From the NCBI GenBank assembly GCA_910588125.1, contig CAJUPI010000001.1:1-64000 (forward strand): 64,000 nucleotides of DNA. Reading direction: 5' to 3'. Position numbers and translations under genes: made by a program. Below, one piece after another: positions 33,953 through 43,550 of this stretch. Position 1 is the first letter of the stretch. Each line of letters starts with the position of its first letter. The stretch is from an uncultured Lachnospiraceae bacterium (lineage in GTDB: Bacteria; Bacillota; Clostridia; Lachnospirales; Lachnospiraceae). Under the pieces are notes generated by a model that was not told the DNA's origin, did no database searches, and was given only the letters and a program-made list of their open reading frames with translations.

Positions 33953-35443
33953 ATGATTGGAATAATATTAAATGACAATGCATATGAACAGGATATTCGG
34001 GAGCTTTTGATGGCCTTTTTCCCGGGAAGAGCTTTTGTACATGAAATGCTGCCAGGGCTGGAATTGTGCCTGATCGGAGATTTGGACGAAAGCCGTTCCT
34101 GGTTTCGGATGCAGGTTGTGTTCTGGGGTGATTACTCTCATCTGATCTGGGGGAATACTCCGGCGGAGCAGAAAGAGCTGGATCATTTTGATGAACCGAT
34201 TGCAGTGAATTACGATAACCGGACTGAGACGAAGAATAAGCTCAAACGGCGTCTGTATGTGATTTTAAAGGCATTGACAGGGCGCGGCCTTCCCTGGGGC
34301 TCCCTGACCGGTATCCGCCCGGCTAAGATTGCGCTCACCCTGCTTGGCGAGGGTATGCAGGAAGAGGCGATCCGTAAACACATGAGGGAGCTGTACTTTA
34401 CCAGTGAAGAGAAAGCCCGGCTATGTGTGGAAATTGCAGCAAGAGAGAGGGAGCTGTTGAAGTTGCTGCCCGAAAAAACCGGCTACAGCCTTTATGTAGG
34501 GATTCCATTCTGCCCCACTACCTGTCTATATTGTTCGTTTACCTCTTACCCGATTGAAAAATGGGCAAAACGAGTGCCGGAGTATCTGGATGCGCTGTTT
34601 CAGGAGCTGGATTATGTGGCCGGACGAGCCGGACGGTATCCGTCCACAATCTATGTAGGAGGAGGCACTCCAACCGCGCTGTCAGCAGAGCACCTGGAAC
34701 AATTGATGGAAAAGCTGACAAGCACTTTTGACTGCTCAGGGGCGGCGGAATTCACTGTGGAGGCCGGGAGGCCGGACAGTATTACCAGGGAAAAGCTGAT
34801 GGTGTTAAAAAAATACGGGGTCACGCGGATTTCTGTCAATCCGCAAACGATGAACCAGAAGACGCTCGACCTGATTGGACGGCGGCATACGGTAGAAGCG
34901 GTGCAGGAGCGGTTTTTACTGGCCCGGGAGCTGGGTTTTGACAATATCAATATGGATCTGATTGTCGGTCTGCCAGAGGAGGATGCGGCTGATGTACAGA
35001 GAACGATGGAAGCGGTGCAGGGGCTGTCTCCGGACAGTCTGACCGTTCATTCGCTGGCGATCAAACGGGCGGCGCGGCTGAATACGATGCGGGATGCCTA
35101 TAAGGATTATAAGATTGTGGGAACTCAGGAGATCATTGATATGACGGCCCGTTATGCCCGTGGGATGGGGCTGGAGCCGTATTATCTATACCGCCAGAAA
35201 AATATGGCAGGGAATTTTGAGAATGTGGGTTATGCAAGGCCGGGGAAGGCCTGCATTTATAATATTTTGATTATGGAGGAGCAGCAAACCATCATTGGCT
35301 GTGGCGCCGGGACTACAACCAAGTGGATAATTCCGGGAGAAAACCGGATTGAACGGGTGGAAACTGTCAAGAACGTAGAGCAATATATTGACCGGGTAAC
35401 GGAGATGATTGAACGAAAGCGGGCGCTTTTAGGTGATGGATAG
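33953..35443 (+). CDS. hemZ: Coproporphyrinogen dehydrogenase HemZ (radical SAM)
   Basis: A 496-residue oxygen-independent coproporphyrinogen III oxidase-like protein. The radical-SAM motif is YVGIPFCPTTCLYCSF (CxxxCxxC) at about residue 186, followed by the glycine-rich YVGGGTPTALS and the HemN-type NPQTMNQKTLDLIGRRH. An N-terminal extension of about 170 residues is typical of HemZ. The rel, MBL, hemZ order is common in Clostridia. Its last bases overlap the start of a reverse transcriptase gene. Whether this organism makes haem cannot be seen here. Confidence 0.88.
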   Translation: MIGIILNDNAYEQDIRELLMAFFPGRAFVHEMLPGLELCLIGDLDESRSWFRMQVVFWGDYSHLIWGNTPAEQKELDHFDEPIAVNYDNRTETKNKLKRRLYVILKALTGRGLPWGSLTGIRPAKIALTLLGEGMQEEAIRKHMRELYFTSEEKARLCVEIAARERELLKLLPEKTGYSLYVGIPFCPTTCLYCSFTSYPIEKWAKRVPEYLDALFQELDYVAGRAGRYPSTIYVGGGTPTALSAEHLEQLMEKLTSTFDCSGAAEFTVEAGRPDSITREKLMVLKKYGVTRISVNPQTMNQKTLDLIGRRHTVEAVQERFLLARELGFDNINMDLIVGLPEEDAADVQRTMEAVQGLSPDSLTVHSLAIKRAARLNTMRDAYKDYKIVGTQEIIDMTARYARGMGLEPYYLYRQKNMAGNFENVGYARPGKACIYNILIMEEQQTIIGCGAGTTTKWIIPGENRIERVETVKNVEQYIDRVTEMIERKRALLGDG

Positions 35444-36449
35444 AACCGATCTGTGGCGGTATTGTACAAATAAACATTGTCAGGATATGATACTTTCTTT
35501 TCAACTGTTGGGAGAAAATGACTGGCCAAAAGAAAAGGTGATGAGTTGCCTTTATGCCCTGAGCAATCATGGACAGAGGCATTATGAGAAAAAATCAATT
35601 CCTAAAAAGGACGGTACAGCCCGTACCCTGTTCGTACCGGATCCGTTGTTAAAATATGTCCAAAAAAATATTCTTCATCATGTGCTGGAGGGACTTTCCG
35701 TGGCAGATTGCGCTACGGCATACCGCAGATGCCCGGGGATAGTCTGCAATGCAAAAGCACACGTAAAGAAGCCATTGGTGATGAAGCTCGATATCAAAGA
35801 TTTTTTCGGAAGCATTACTTTTGCAATGGTTCTTCATCAGGCGTTTCCCGTATCATACTTTCCTCCGGCCGTGGGTGTCCTGCTTACGGCCTTGTGTTGT
35901 TACGGAGAATATCTTCCTCAGGGAGCGCCGACCTCGCCGACGATTTCCAATCTGGTAATGAAGCCGTTTGATGAATTCATGGTAAAATGGTGTGACAAAC
36001 AACAAATTTCTTATAGCAGGTATTGCGATGATATCACCTTTTCGGGAGATTTTGATGTCTGTGAGGTAAGGAGGAAGGCGGAGAGCTTTCTTCATGTGAT
36101 GGGATTTGAGCTGAACCGGAAAAAGACGAGGGTATTGTCGCAGAAAACCCGTCAGACCGTGACCGGGCTGGTAGTTAATGAGCGGGCGCAAGTGCCGGCC
36201 GAATATCGCCGAAGCTTGCGGCAGGAATTATATTATTGCCGGAAATTCGGTGTGGAGGAGCATTTGAGGCGTTGCGGCAAGGCGGAATATTTTCTTTTGC
36301 CAAAAGGAACCATAGATGGACGGAGATATTTACAAATTCTGCTGGGAAAGGTACAGTATGTGCGGCTGACCAGGCCGGAGGATGCCTGGTTTCAGGAGGC
36401 GGAGGGCTGGCTTAAAGCGTCTTTGGGAAAGAATAAAATGCAGGAATAA
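35436..36449 (+). CDS. Retron-type reverse transcriptase
   Basis: A 337-residue RNA-directed DNA polymerase. Block 1 is KKSIPKKDGTARTLFVPDP (about 52-70). The retron-specific NAxxH is NAKAH 105-109. Catalytic Asp 119 lies in KLDIKDFFGS, LPQGAPTSP is 160-168, and YCDD (196-199) holds the other two Asp residues. The retron VTG triplet is 242-244. There is no maturase or endonuclease domain, so it is not a group II intron protein. ATG 35436 lies inside the end of hemZ with only a weak AGGTG, so translation is probably coupled. No msr-msd RNA or effector gene is visible. Base composition looks like its neighbours. Confidence 0.85.
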   Translation: MDRTDLWRYCTNKHCQDMILSFQLLGENDWPKEKVMSCLYALSNHGQRHYEKKSIPKKDGTARTLFVPDPLLKYVQKNILHHVLEGLSVADCATAYRRCPGIVCNAKAHVKKPLVMKLDIKDFFGSITFAMVLHQAFPVSYFPPAVGVLLTALCCYGEYLPQGAPTSPTISNLVMKPFDEFMVKWCDKQQISYSRYCDDITFSGDFDVCEVRRKAESFLHVMGFELNRKKTRVLSQKTRQTVTGLVVNERAQVPAEYRRSLRQELYYCRKFGVEEHLRRCGKAEYFLLPKGTIDGRRYLQILLGKVQYVRLTRPEDAWFQEAEGWLKASLGKNKMQE

Positions 36450-36507
36450 ATTACAGCTATTTCATTAGAAAATACATGGTTCTTCTGCTGCCGGTATAGT
36501 AAAATAA

Positions 36508-36538
36508 ATTTTACAACAGAATCAATCTGTATAAATAT
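36508..36538 (+). promoter_or_regulatory. Possible promoter/operator of the beta-glucuronidase gene
   Basis: A TTTACA (36510-36515) with TAAATA 16 bases later (36532-36537) could be a promoter. The same bases form an imperfect inverted repeat, ACAGA-ATCAA-TCTGT flanked by TTTA and TAAA, as expected for an operator. Weak evidence. Confidence 0.35.
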
Positions 36539-36563
36539 GTAATGTGGCAGAGGGAGGAAATGT

Positions 36564-38372
36564 ATGCTGTATCCAAGAGAAAATGAAATACGGATGGTTT
36601 CTGATTTGTCCGGAATTTGGGAATTTAAGTTGGGAGATGAGAAAGAACCGGGAGTGCATTGCCCGGCGCTTTCGGATATGGAGATCATTGCCGTGCCGGC
36701 ATCTTATAATGATCAGAAGGATGAACGGGCATATCGGGAGCATTATGGCTGGGTATATTACCGCCGGACTCTGAGTGTACCTAAGTGCTGGCAGTCCCAG
36801 CGGGCGGTGCTGCGTTTTGATGCAGTGACTCATCAGGCGAAAGTCTATTTAAACGGGATACTGGTGAAGGAGCATAAGGGAGGCTTTCTACCTTTTGAAC
36901 TGGAACTTGAAGGACTGGCTGAAGCAGGAGAACGCTTGGAGCTGGTGGTGGCGGTGGACAACCGGGTTAACCATAGTACGCTTCCGGTAGGAAATGAAAG
37001 CAATACGGCCTTTTTTGGCTCAGATAATCCGGGAGTTCCCAGTGTGGAGGCAGCTAAAAGGCGGCGGCGCCCTCAAAATCTGCCTAATTTTGATTTTTTT
37101 AATTATGCCGGAATTTCTCGTCCGGTAAGGCTGTATACCACACCAAAGACTTTTATCAGGGATATTACGCTGGTATCAGACATCCGCGGTACGGATGGAA
37201 TCGTGAGTTATACGATTGCGATCGGCGGTGAACAGGCAGATTATGCACCGATCCAATTAACAATACTGGATGCCAACCACCATGTGGTGGCTAGTGCGGA
37301 TAAGGCAGAAGGGAGCCTGGTAATTCCCAATGCCAGGCTCTGGTGGCCGTGGCCGGGAGAACCCTATCTGTACACCGCGGTGATTACCTGCGGGGAGGAC
37401 AGATACGAACAGAAATTCGGTATCCGTACGGTTAAAGTAGAAGGAACCAGATTCTTGATCAATGGGAAGCCTTTTTACTTTAAAGGTTTTGGCAAGCATG
37501 AAGATTCGGCGTTTCACGGGCGTGGGCTGGATTGCTGCCTGAATGTCAAAGACGTCAATCTGATCCACTGGCTGAATGCAAATTCTTTCCGGACCAGTCA
37601 TTATCCTTATGCGGAGGAAATGTACGATCTCTGTGATCAGGAGGGGATTGTGATCATTGATGAGACACCAGCAGTAGGGATTGCCTCGGCGGAAGGGAAG
37701 GATCCTTATCAAACCTTTTCTATCCGGGAGCATCATGAACAAGTACTGCGGGATTTGATTGCCCGTGACAAAAATCACCCCTGTGTCGTAATGTGGTCTA
37801 TGGGCAATGAACCGGATACGGAGCACTTTCCGGAGTCAGCTTATGAGTACTGGCATTCGCTGTATGAGCTGACCCATCAGCTAGATCCGGCTGATCGGCC
37901 GGTGACATTTGTCTGTTGTCAGAACAATTATGAACAGGACTTAGTCACCCGCACAATGGATGTAATATGCGTAAACCGCTACTACGGATGGTACAATCTC
38001 TCCGGAGATCTGGATGCTGCCTGCTATGGGCTGAACCAGGAACTTGATTTTTGGGAAAAACAACGAAAACCTGTGATGATCACGGAATATGGAGCTGACG
38101 CGATTGCCGGAATCCATGAATGCGTGGCGGAGATGTTCAGTGAGGAATATCAGGTGGAATTTTATGCCCGGCAAAACGCCGAGTTTGACAAGCGGCAGTT
38201 TTTTATCGGAGAGCATGTGTGGAATTTTGCGGATTTCGCTACCATTCAGGGATGTATGCGGGCGGATGGCAACAAGAAGGGGCTGCTGACCAGGGATCGG
38301 CGTCCGAAAATGGCGGCGCATTATTTCCGGAAACGGTGGAAGGATCTGCCGAATTTTGGGTATAAGGGTTGA
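36564..38372 (+). CDS. uidA: Beta-glucuronidase, glycoside hydrolase family 2
   Basis: A 602-residue cytoplasmic enzyme (no signal peptide) with the three GH2 domains: sugar-binding (to about 180), immunoglobulin-like (180-280), and TIM barrel. The acid/base is Glu 416 in WSMGNEPDTE and the nucleophile is Glu 508 in ITEYGAD. The carboxylate-recognition NxK is present as N570/K572 in GNKKGLLTRDRRP, which supports glucuronides over galactosides. Compared with the E. coli enzyme (from memory), the active-site loop between TPAVG and LIARDKN is about 13 residues shorter, so it is not a full Loop 1 drug-glucuronide type. It ends a gap after the reverse transcriptase and is next to the GAG locus. 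Confidence 0.9.
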   Translation: MLYPRENEIRMVSDLSGIWEFKLGDEKEPGVHCPALSDMEIIAVPASYNDQKDERAYREHYGWVYYRRTLSVPKCWQSQRAVLRFDAVTHQAKVYLNGILVKEHKGGFLPFELELEGLAEAGERLELVVAVDNRVNHSTLPVGNESNTAFFGSDNPGVPSVEAAKRRRRPQNLPNFDFFNYAGISRPVRLYTTPKTFIRDITLVSDIRGTDGIVSYTIAIGGEQADYAPIQLTILDANHHVVASADKAEGSLVIPNARLWWPWPGEPYLYTAVITCGEDRYEQKFGIRTVKVEGTRFLINGKPFYFKGFGKHEDSAFHGRGLDCCLNVKDVNLIHWLNANSFRTSHYPYAEEMYDLCDQEGIVIIDETPAVGIASAEGKDPYQTFSIREHHEQVLRDLIARDKNHPCVVMWSMGNEPDTEHFPESAYEYWHSLYELTHQLDPADRPVTFVCCQNNYEQDLVTRTMDVICVNRYYGWYNLSGDLDAACYGLNQELDFWEKQRKPVMITEYGADAIAGIHECVAEMFSEEYQVEFYARQNAEFDKRQFFIGEHVWNFADFATIQGCMRADGNKKGLLTRDRRPKMAAHYFRKRWKDLPNFGYKG

Positions 38373-38385
38373 GAAAGAAATTATG

Positions 38386-38436
38386 AAAAAGGATGAGGGT
38401 GTTGCAAAATAGGTCACCCTCATCCTTTTTATTTTC
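38386..38436. terminator. Bidirectional terminator between uidA and the regulator gene
   Basis: Arms AAAAAGGATGAGGGTG (38386-38401) and CACCCTCATCCTTTTT (38415-38430) with T runs on the right and A runs on the left. It can end both convergent genes. The loop contains GTTGCAAAATAGG, the core shared by other hairpins of this window. Confidence 0.75.
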
Positions 38437-38449
38437 CGTATCTTTTATT

Positions 38450-40063
38450 TTATCTGACATCCGGGCCAAGCCGGGCCTGAATAAAATCCCTTGGCGACAT
38501 TCCTTCCACCTTTTTGAATACCTTACTGAAATAAAAGGCGCTCTCAAACCCCAAACGGTTAGCCACCTCATAAACCTTTAATCCCTCCTCCAAAAGCAGT
38601 GTTTTAGCGAAGGAGATCTTTTTCTGAGTGATATATTCAGAAAAACCGATTCCACAGCTCTTTTTAAACAAGGCACTTAAATAGTTGGGACTTAAGCCAA
38701 ATACGGCTGCCACTTCATTCAAAGTAAGCCGATCCTCCAAATGGCTGTTGATATATTTTTGGACACTGGAGATCACATGATCTTTGTATGTCTTTCGTTT
38801 GTTTTTCAACACGCGGCACAGGCCATCCCGCAGGGTATTGAGCCATTGAACTACATGAACCACATCCTCCTGTTTATAAAGGGAGCGGTAACCATCCGGA
38901 TAGGCAGCGAAGATTTCCTGCAAGGTTTCCTCACCGTCCGGCAGCAGGGATAGTGCAAGATAGAGAATATTGCAAGTGCCGTCCACCGCTTGTAAAAAGC
39001 GTTGGGGATAAGCAAGAAAAAGCTCAGCAATCTCGGTCAGGGTGTTTTGCAGCACATCCGTGTCAAATTCTTCAAAGGCCTGGGTCAGAGCGTTTTTAAA
39101 GACGGCAATGTTAAACGCATTGCGGCAGGTATCGTTGCCGGTACGGGAGAAGAAAAGGATTGGCGTCTGGCGGCCGGCCAGATTGAAAGCTTGGCGGGCT
39201 TCCTGGTAGGAAGCGCTGATTTTCATGGGATCATCCACCATGTTTCCGATTCCGACGGAGAGCCAGACATTAAAGTAGTTATGTACCATCGAGCAGGTGT
39301 TTTCCCAGGCGTTGCGAATATCCCCCGGATTCATATGTGTGGTATCCGGAAAAAGATAGATGACAGCAAAGTGAATTTTATCCAGGGAAATCACATGGCA
39401 GGGGAGATGTTTTCCCAGGATCTCCCGAATCATCTGTAGGCTGCTGGAGTACAGATTCATCTGTTTGGAAAAGTCCATTTGCCGCGCAATATCACTGTGG
39501 ATTTCTCCGTGAGAGGCCAGATAACAGCTGGCAGAGAAATCAAGACGCAGATCCCGGACCTGAATTTCAAACTGTTCCCGGCTGTCAAACAGATTATGTA
39601 AAAGCCGCATAAAAAATTTATCATAATAGCTTTGAAGCATGGGGCGTCCGGCTGCCTGCTTGTAAGCTTTGCTGGCCCGCAGCTCTTCAAGCCGCTCCAG
39701 GGCCCGGCGGATGGCTTCACTTAAATGCTCCTCATCCAGTTCCAGCTTGATCAGGTAGTCTACTACCTGGTAAGAGAGGGCCTCTTTGATTAGCGGAAAT
39801 TCCTCATAGCTGGTGAGGATAAGAAACAGAGGAATCGATCCCATCTCTTCCCGGCAGGTGCGGGCAAGTTCCAGGCCATTCATGAGAGGCATTTTTATAT
39901 CAGTGATGACCAGCTCTGGCGAGTATTCCCGAATCATTGTCAGGGCGGCCTGGCCATTCATGGCTGTGCCGCACACTTCAATCCCAAAATCCGCCCAGTT
40001 TAGCATAGATTTGATACCGATTTGTACCAGGGGTTCATCATCTGCAATCAGTAATTTTATCAT
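38450..40063 (-). CDS. AraC-type response regulator (YesN-like)
   Basis: A 537-residue transcription regulator. The receiver domain is at residues 1-120 with phospho-acceptor Asp 55 in ITDIKMPLMNG. A middle region of about 300 residues is followed by two AraC helix-turn-helix motifs at about 430-530 (LTLNEVAAVFGLSPNYLSALFK and VYEVANRLGFESAFYFSKVFK, each one HTH). The start follows AAGGAGG. It lies 26 bases downstream of its sensor kinase gene and both are divergent from the sugar ABC importer, the classical YesMN arrangement. Confidence 0.88.
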   Translation of the reverse strand: MIKLLIADDEPLVQIGIKSMLNWADFGIEVCGTAMNGQAALTMIREYSPELVITDIKMPLMNGLELARTCREEMGSIPLFLILTSYEEFPLIKEALSYQVVDYLIKLELDEEHLSEAIRRALERLEELRASKAYKQAAGRPMLQSYYDKFFMRLLHNLFDSREQFEIQVRDLRLDFSASCYLASHGEIHSDIARQMDFSKQMNLYSSSLQMIREILGKHLPCHVISLDKIHFAVIYLFPDTTHMNPGDIRNAWENTCSMVHNYFNVWLSVGIGNMVDDPMKISASYQEARQAFNLAGRQTPILFFSRTGNDTCRNAFNIAVFKNALTQAFEEFDTDVLQNTLTEIAELFLAYPQRFLQAVDGTCNILYLALSLLPDGEETLQEIFAAYPDGYRSLYKQEDVVHVVQWLNTLRDGLCRVLKNKRKTYKDHVISSVQKYINSHLEDRLTLNEVAAVFGLSPNYLSALFKKSCGIGFSEYITQKKISFAKTLLLEEGLKVYEVANRLGFESAFYFSKVFKKVEGMSPRDFIQARLGPDVR

Positions 40064-40089
40064 TACGGCCTCCTTAGTATGGAAAATAA

Positions 40090-41931
40090 TTATAATAATT
40101 GGTAGGGCAGTGTGATTCGCATGGTCGTATATTCGCCAGGACTGCTGTCAATGGTTATTCCGTAATCACTGCCAAAATCATATTGAATCCTTTTATTTAC
40201 ATTGCTGATTCCCACATGACGGAAAAAATCTGCCGAAGATTTGGCATCTCCGGCCATCACCTGCCGGATCGTTTCCCGGGACATGCCAATCCCATTGTCG
40301 GTAACGGAAATGATAAGGGCATGGCGGCAATCTGCCATAGCATGTTCTTCTGCCCGGATGACAATTTTTCCGGCGCAGCCCTTCGGTTCAATCCCATGGA
40401 ACATAGCATTTTCAATGATCGGCTGTAAGGTAAAACGATGAATCCGGCATTGGTATAACAGGGGATCGGTGATTTGATATTCGATAGTAATATTCCCCCC
40501 ATAACGATACTGCTGAATCAGGAAATAATCCTTTACCAAATCCAGCTCTTCTTTTAAAGAAATCAGCGCCGTAGTACCTTTGGATACGTTTTTCATCAGC
40601 CTGGCCAGAGCCGTGGTCATCTCGGCGATGCCGGCCGCATTTTGAATAGTCGCCATCCATTTGATAGAATTTAAGGTATTGTAGAGAAAATGAGGATTGA
40701 TTTGGCTTTGGAGGATCTGATATTCCAGATCTTTTTTCTGTTTTTCATCTTCGATTCGCCTTTCCATCAGAGAGACCACATTTTCCGACATATTATTAAT
40801 TCCCTGTCCGATAAGCCCCATTTCATCCTGCCATTCAATCGCGGGTTCTCTGGAAAAGTCCCCCTGGGAGATAGCAGCTATTTTTTCGAGGATTTTTTGT
40901 ACCGGACGGTTGATCATCCGTTCTAGTAAAACGTAAAGCGTGAGTCCGATCAGGCAGAGGATGAGTACAATACCGGCAATTAGCAGCAGATAGGCATGAC
41001 TTTGAGCCTGATAAGCCTTTTCTGACAGAATCTGTGATACAGACCAGCCGTTAGGACCTAACGGACAGGTAATCATAGTCCGTCGGCTGCCGTCGGCAAG
41101 CTCTACGAGGAAGGCGTGGCTTTCCTGATTAAATGTCTGTTGACTAATGTCGGAAAGAATCCGGTATTCGGGGAATTCCTCTTGCAAATGCCCTTCTTTC
41201 TGGCAGTAGGTATGTTTTCCCATATGAATATAGATCCGGGCATCCTCCTCCAGGGGAAAGACTTCCAAAAAATCCAGAAATATACGTTCTGTAATAGACA
41301 GATAACACCACCCTACCACCTGAGAGCCGTAGGGACTGAAAATGGGACGCAGAATCGGAATTATTAGCAGTCCTCCCGTCTGGTTCAGCGGATCTAAAAG
41401 AAGCTGCCATTCATAGTCATCAGCCTCCAGAAGGGATTGAAAAATATCAGCGTGCCAAAAGCGATCTACAGCCTGAGAAGTACTGGCAGAGGAGGTATCG
41501 GAAATCTGCAGGTAATTACGCCGGTTCAAAGGGCTTACAATCACTTTGGTCAAATACTCATGAGAATAGGTATTGCGATACTCCTCCCGTAGTCGCTCAT
41601 AGGCATTTAAAGCAGTAATTCTCAGCGAAGAATTTTCAGAAGCAATCGAAGGCATTTGCTCCTGGTTGCGGAAAGCTTCCAGATATCTGCCAATATCCAT
41701 ATTGGAACAGCACCAGTGGTTGAAATTTAAAATTCCTTCCATGGCAGAACCCACGCTGCCGGAAAGAATCTGAAGGCTGTATTCTGTTGACCGGAGCTGA
41801 TTCCTTTTTAGAAATGACTGAAAAAGAGAATAGCACACGGTAACGGTGAGTACGGTAATCACAGCAGTGACGGCCGCCGTACTAAGGAGAATTTTGCTGC
41901 GGATTGTTTTGGGCAAGATGCGCCTTGACAT
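40090..41931 (-). CDS. Sensor histidine kinase (YesM-like)
   Basis: A 613-residue membrane sensor. TM1 (about 12-32) and TM2 (about 305-325) bracket a large extracellular sensor of the Cache type. A HAMP domain (about 325-380), a His-kinase domain with phospho-acceptor His 414 in INPHFLYNTLNSIKWMA, and an ATPase domain with PIIENAMFHG and DNGIGMS follow. The start follows AAAGGGGGG. Kinases of this family sense extracellular or binding-protein-bound sugars. Its genes point toward control of the divergent GAG-oligosaccharide operon. Confidence 0.88.
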   Translation of the reverse strand: MSRRILPKTIRSKILLSTAAVTAVITVLTVTVCYSLFQSFLKRNQLRSTEYSLQILSGSVGSAMEGILNFNHWCCSNMDIGRYLEAFRNQEQMPSIASENSSLRITALNAYERLREEYRNTYSHEYLTKVIVSPLNRRNYLQISDTSSASTSQAVDRFWHADIFQSLLEADDYEWQLLLDPLNQTGGLLIIPILRPIFSPYGSQVVGWCYLSITERIFLDFLEVFPLEEDARIYIHMGKHTYCQKEGHLQEEFPEYRILSDISQQTFNQESHAFLVELADGSRRTMITCPLGPNGWSVSQILSEKAYQAQSHAYLLLIAGIVLILCLIGLTLYVLLERMINRPVQKILEKIAAISQGDFSREPAIEWQDEMGLIGQGINNMSENVVSLMERRIEDEKQKKDLEYQILQSQINPHFLYNTLNSIKWMATIQNAAGIAEMTTALARLMKNVSKGTTALISLKEELDLVKDYFLIQQYRYGGNITIEYQITDPLLYQCRIHRFTLQPIIENAMFHGIEPKGCAGKIVIRAEEHAMADCRHALIISVTDNGIGMSRETIRQVMAGDAKSSADFFRHVGISNVNKRIQYDFGSDYGITIDSSPGEYTTMRITLPYQLL

Positions 41932-42186
41932 AGAAAGTCCCCCCTTTTCTTTTCATAATCATAGGCGTTTACCAGATGTTTGTCAAATGAATACAATCGT
42001 TAAAAATTACTGGTTATAGTGAAAAATTACATCTTTTTAGACAATTTTTGTGATAATAGGAAAAAAACAGGAAGAAAAGATAGTATTTCTGGTAAAAATT
42101 CCATTCAGAGATTGATAAAGTCATTTTATAATAATAGCATAACAAAAAGGTGCACAAATAAGAGCACATAACAAGGAGGAAAAGGG

Positions 42187-43545
42187 ATGAAGAAAAAATG
42201 TTTAATTAGTCTGATGATGGCAGCAGCTATGGCAGGCAGCCTGGTTGCTTGTGGCAAAGGTGGCAACACGGACAGTGGAACAGCGACCACAGCGGCCGCC
42301 GGCGGAGATAATGGATCAACTACAGCAGCGGAAACCGTGGCAGCAGCAGAAGGACAAACAGTTATGAAGTGGTCTATCTGGGATAAGGATCTGACTGCCT
42401 ACTATCAACCATTGATTGAAGAATTTGAAAAGCAAAATCCGGATCTGAAGATTGAGATGGTAGATTTGGGAAGCTCTGATTATCAAACGGTGTTGGGAAC
42501 TCAGCTTACTGGTTCCGGCTCCGACTTTGATATCGTCACGATCAAGGATGTACCTGGCTATACTACCCTGGTGAATAAGGGGGTCCTGGAGCCATTGGAT
42601 GAGTATATCGCAGCAGACGGGGTGGATTTGGGCGCCTTTAAAGGACTGACGGATCAGATTCAGGTAGATGGTAAATTGTATGAGCTGCCTTTCAGAAGTG
42701 ACTTCTGGGTGGTTTATTATAATAAGGATGTTTTTGACGCAGCAGGAGTGGCTTATCCCAACAATGACATGACGTTTGAAGATTATGATGCATTAGCCAG
42801 ACAATTGACTGTGGATACTCCGGGACAAGAAGTCTACGGCGCCCATTATCATACCTGGAGAAGTGCGGTACAGCTTTTCGGCATTCTGGATGGCAAGAAT
42901 ACGATTCTGGACGGCACATATGATTTTTTAAAGCCTTATTATGAGATGGTGCTGGCAGAACAGGAAGATGGCGTATGCCAGGACTATGCTACATTAAAGA
43001 CCTCCAGCCTGCATTATTCCGGGGCATTTTCTCAGGGTAATGTAGCTATGATGAACATGGGAACCTGGTTTATTTCCACCATGATTGAGAAGATCAAATC
43101 TGGCGAATATACGGACTGCGCCAACTGGGGTATCGCAAAATATCCTCATGCAGAGGGGGTGGAACCAGGTTCTACCCTGGCTACCATCACAGCTCTTTCG
43201 ATTCCTGCCAATGCCCCGCATAAAGAGGATGCCTGGAAGTTTGTGAAATTTGTCTGCGGCGAAGAAGGGGCAGAGATTCTGGCAGCAACCGGAAATATTC
43301 CGGCTCTGATGAATGATGATATTGCCGGAATGATTTCCGCTATGGAAGGCTTTCCGGAGGATGCAGACAGCACGGAAGCGCTGCAGACGGCCAGCCTTTA
43401 TCTCGAAATGCCGGTGAGCAACAAAAGCTCGGAGATCGAAATCGTGTTAAATGAGGCTCATGACAATATCATGACCGGCAATTCTACCATTGATGAGGGG
43501 ATTGCGGACATGAATGAGAAGGTGGGTGCCATTCTCGCCCAGTAA
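42187..43545 (+). CDS. Sugar ABC transporter substrate-binding lipoprotein
   Basis: A 452-residue extracellular protein of the SBP_bac_1 family. The lipobox is SLVACG (Cys near 22), followed by a Gly/Thr/Ala-rich linker to about 58. The mature part starts MKWSIWDKD and has the typical ELPFRSDFWVVYYNKDVFD and SIPANAPHKEDAWKFVKF motifs. ATG follows AAGGAGGAAAAGGG. It is the first gene of the importer operon; the enzymes that follow suggest it binds unsaturated uronic-acid oligosaccharides, which is inference. Confidence 0.88.
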   Translation: MKKKCLISLMMAAAMAGSLVACGKGGNTDSGTATTAAAGGDNGSTTAAETVAAAEGQTVMKWSIWDKDLTAYYQPLIEEFEKQNPDLKIEMVDLGSSDYQTVLGTQLTGSGSDFDIVTIKDVPGYTTLVNKGVLEPLDEYIAADGVDLGAFKGLTDQIQVDGKLYELPFRSDFWVVYYNKDVFDAAGVAYPNNDMTFEDYDALARQLTVDTPGQEVYGAHYHTWRSAVQLFGILDGKNTILDGTYDFLKPYYEMVLAEQEDGVCQDYATLKTSSLHYSGAFSQGNVAMMNMGTWFISTMIEKIKSGEYTDCANWGIAKYPHAEGVEPGSTLATITALSIPANAPHKEDAWKFVKFVCGEEGAEILAATGNIPALMNDDIAGMISAMEGFPEDADSTEALQTASLYLEMPVSNKSSEIEIVLNEAHDNIMTGNSTIDEGIADMNEKVGAILAQ

Positions 43546-43550
43546 CTCGC

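Noticed and set aside
36450..36563. Possible msr-msd RNA downstream of the reverse transcriptase
   Set aside because: Only 114 bases, AT-rich, with one short inverted repeat (ACAGA/TCTGT). No long a1/a2 arms or msd-like stem is visible, so no retron RNA is annotated.
42104..42140. Promoter of the sugar importer operon
   Set aside because: Several overlapping weak candidates exist (TTGATA with TAGCAT at 17 bases; TTCAGA with TATAAT at 17 bases), and none is clearly better.
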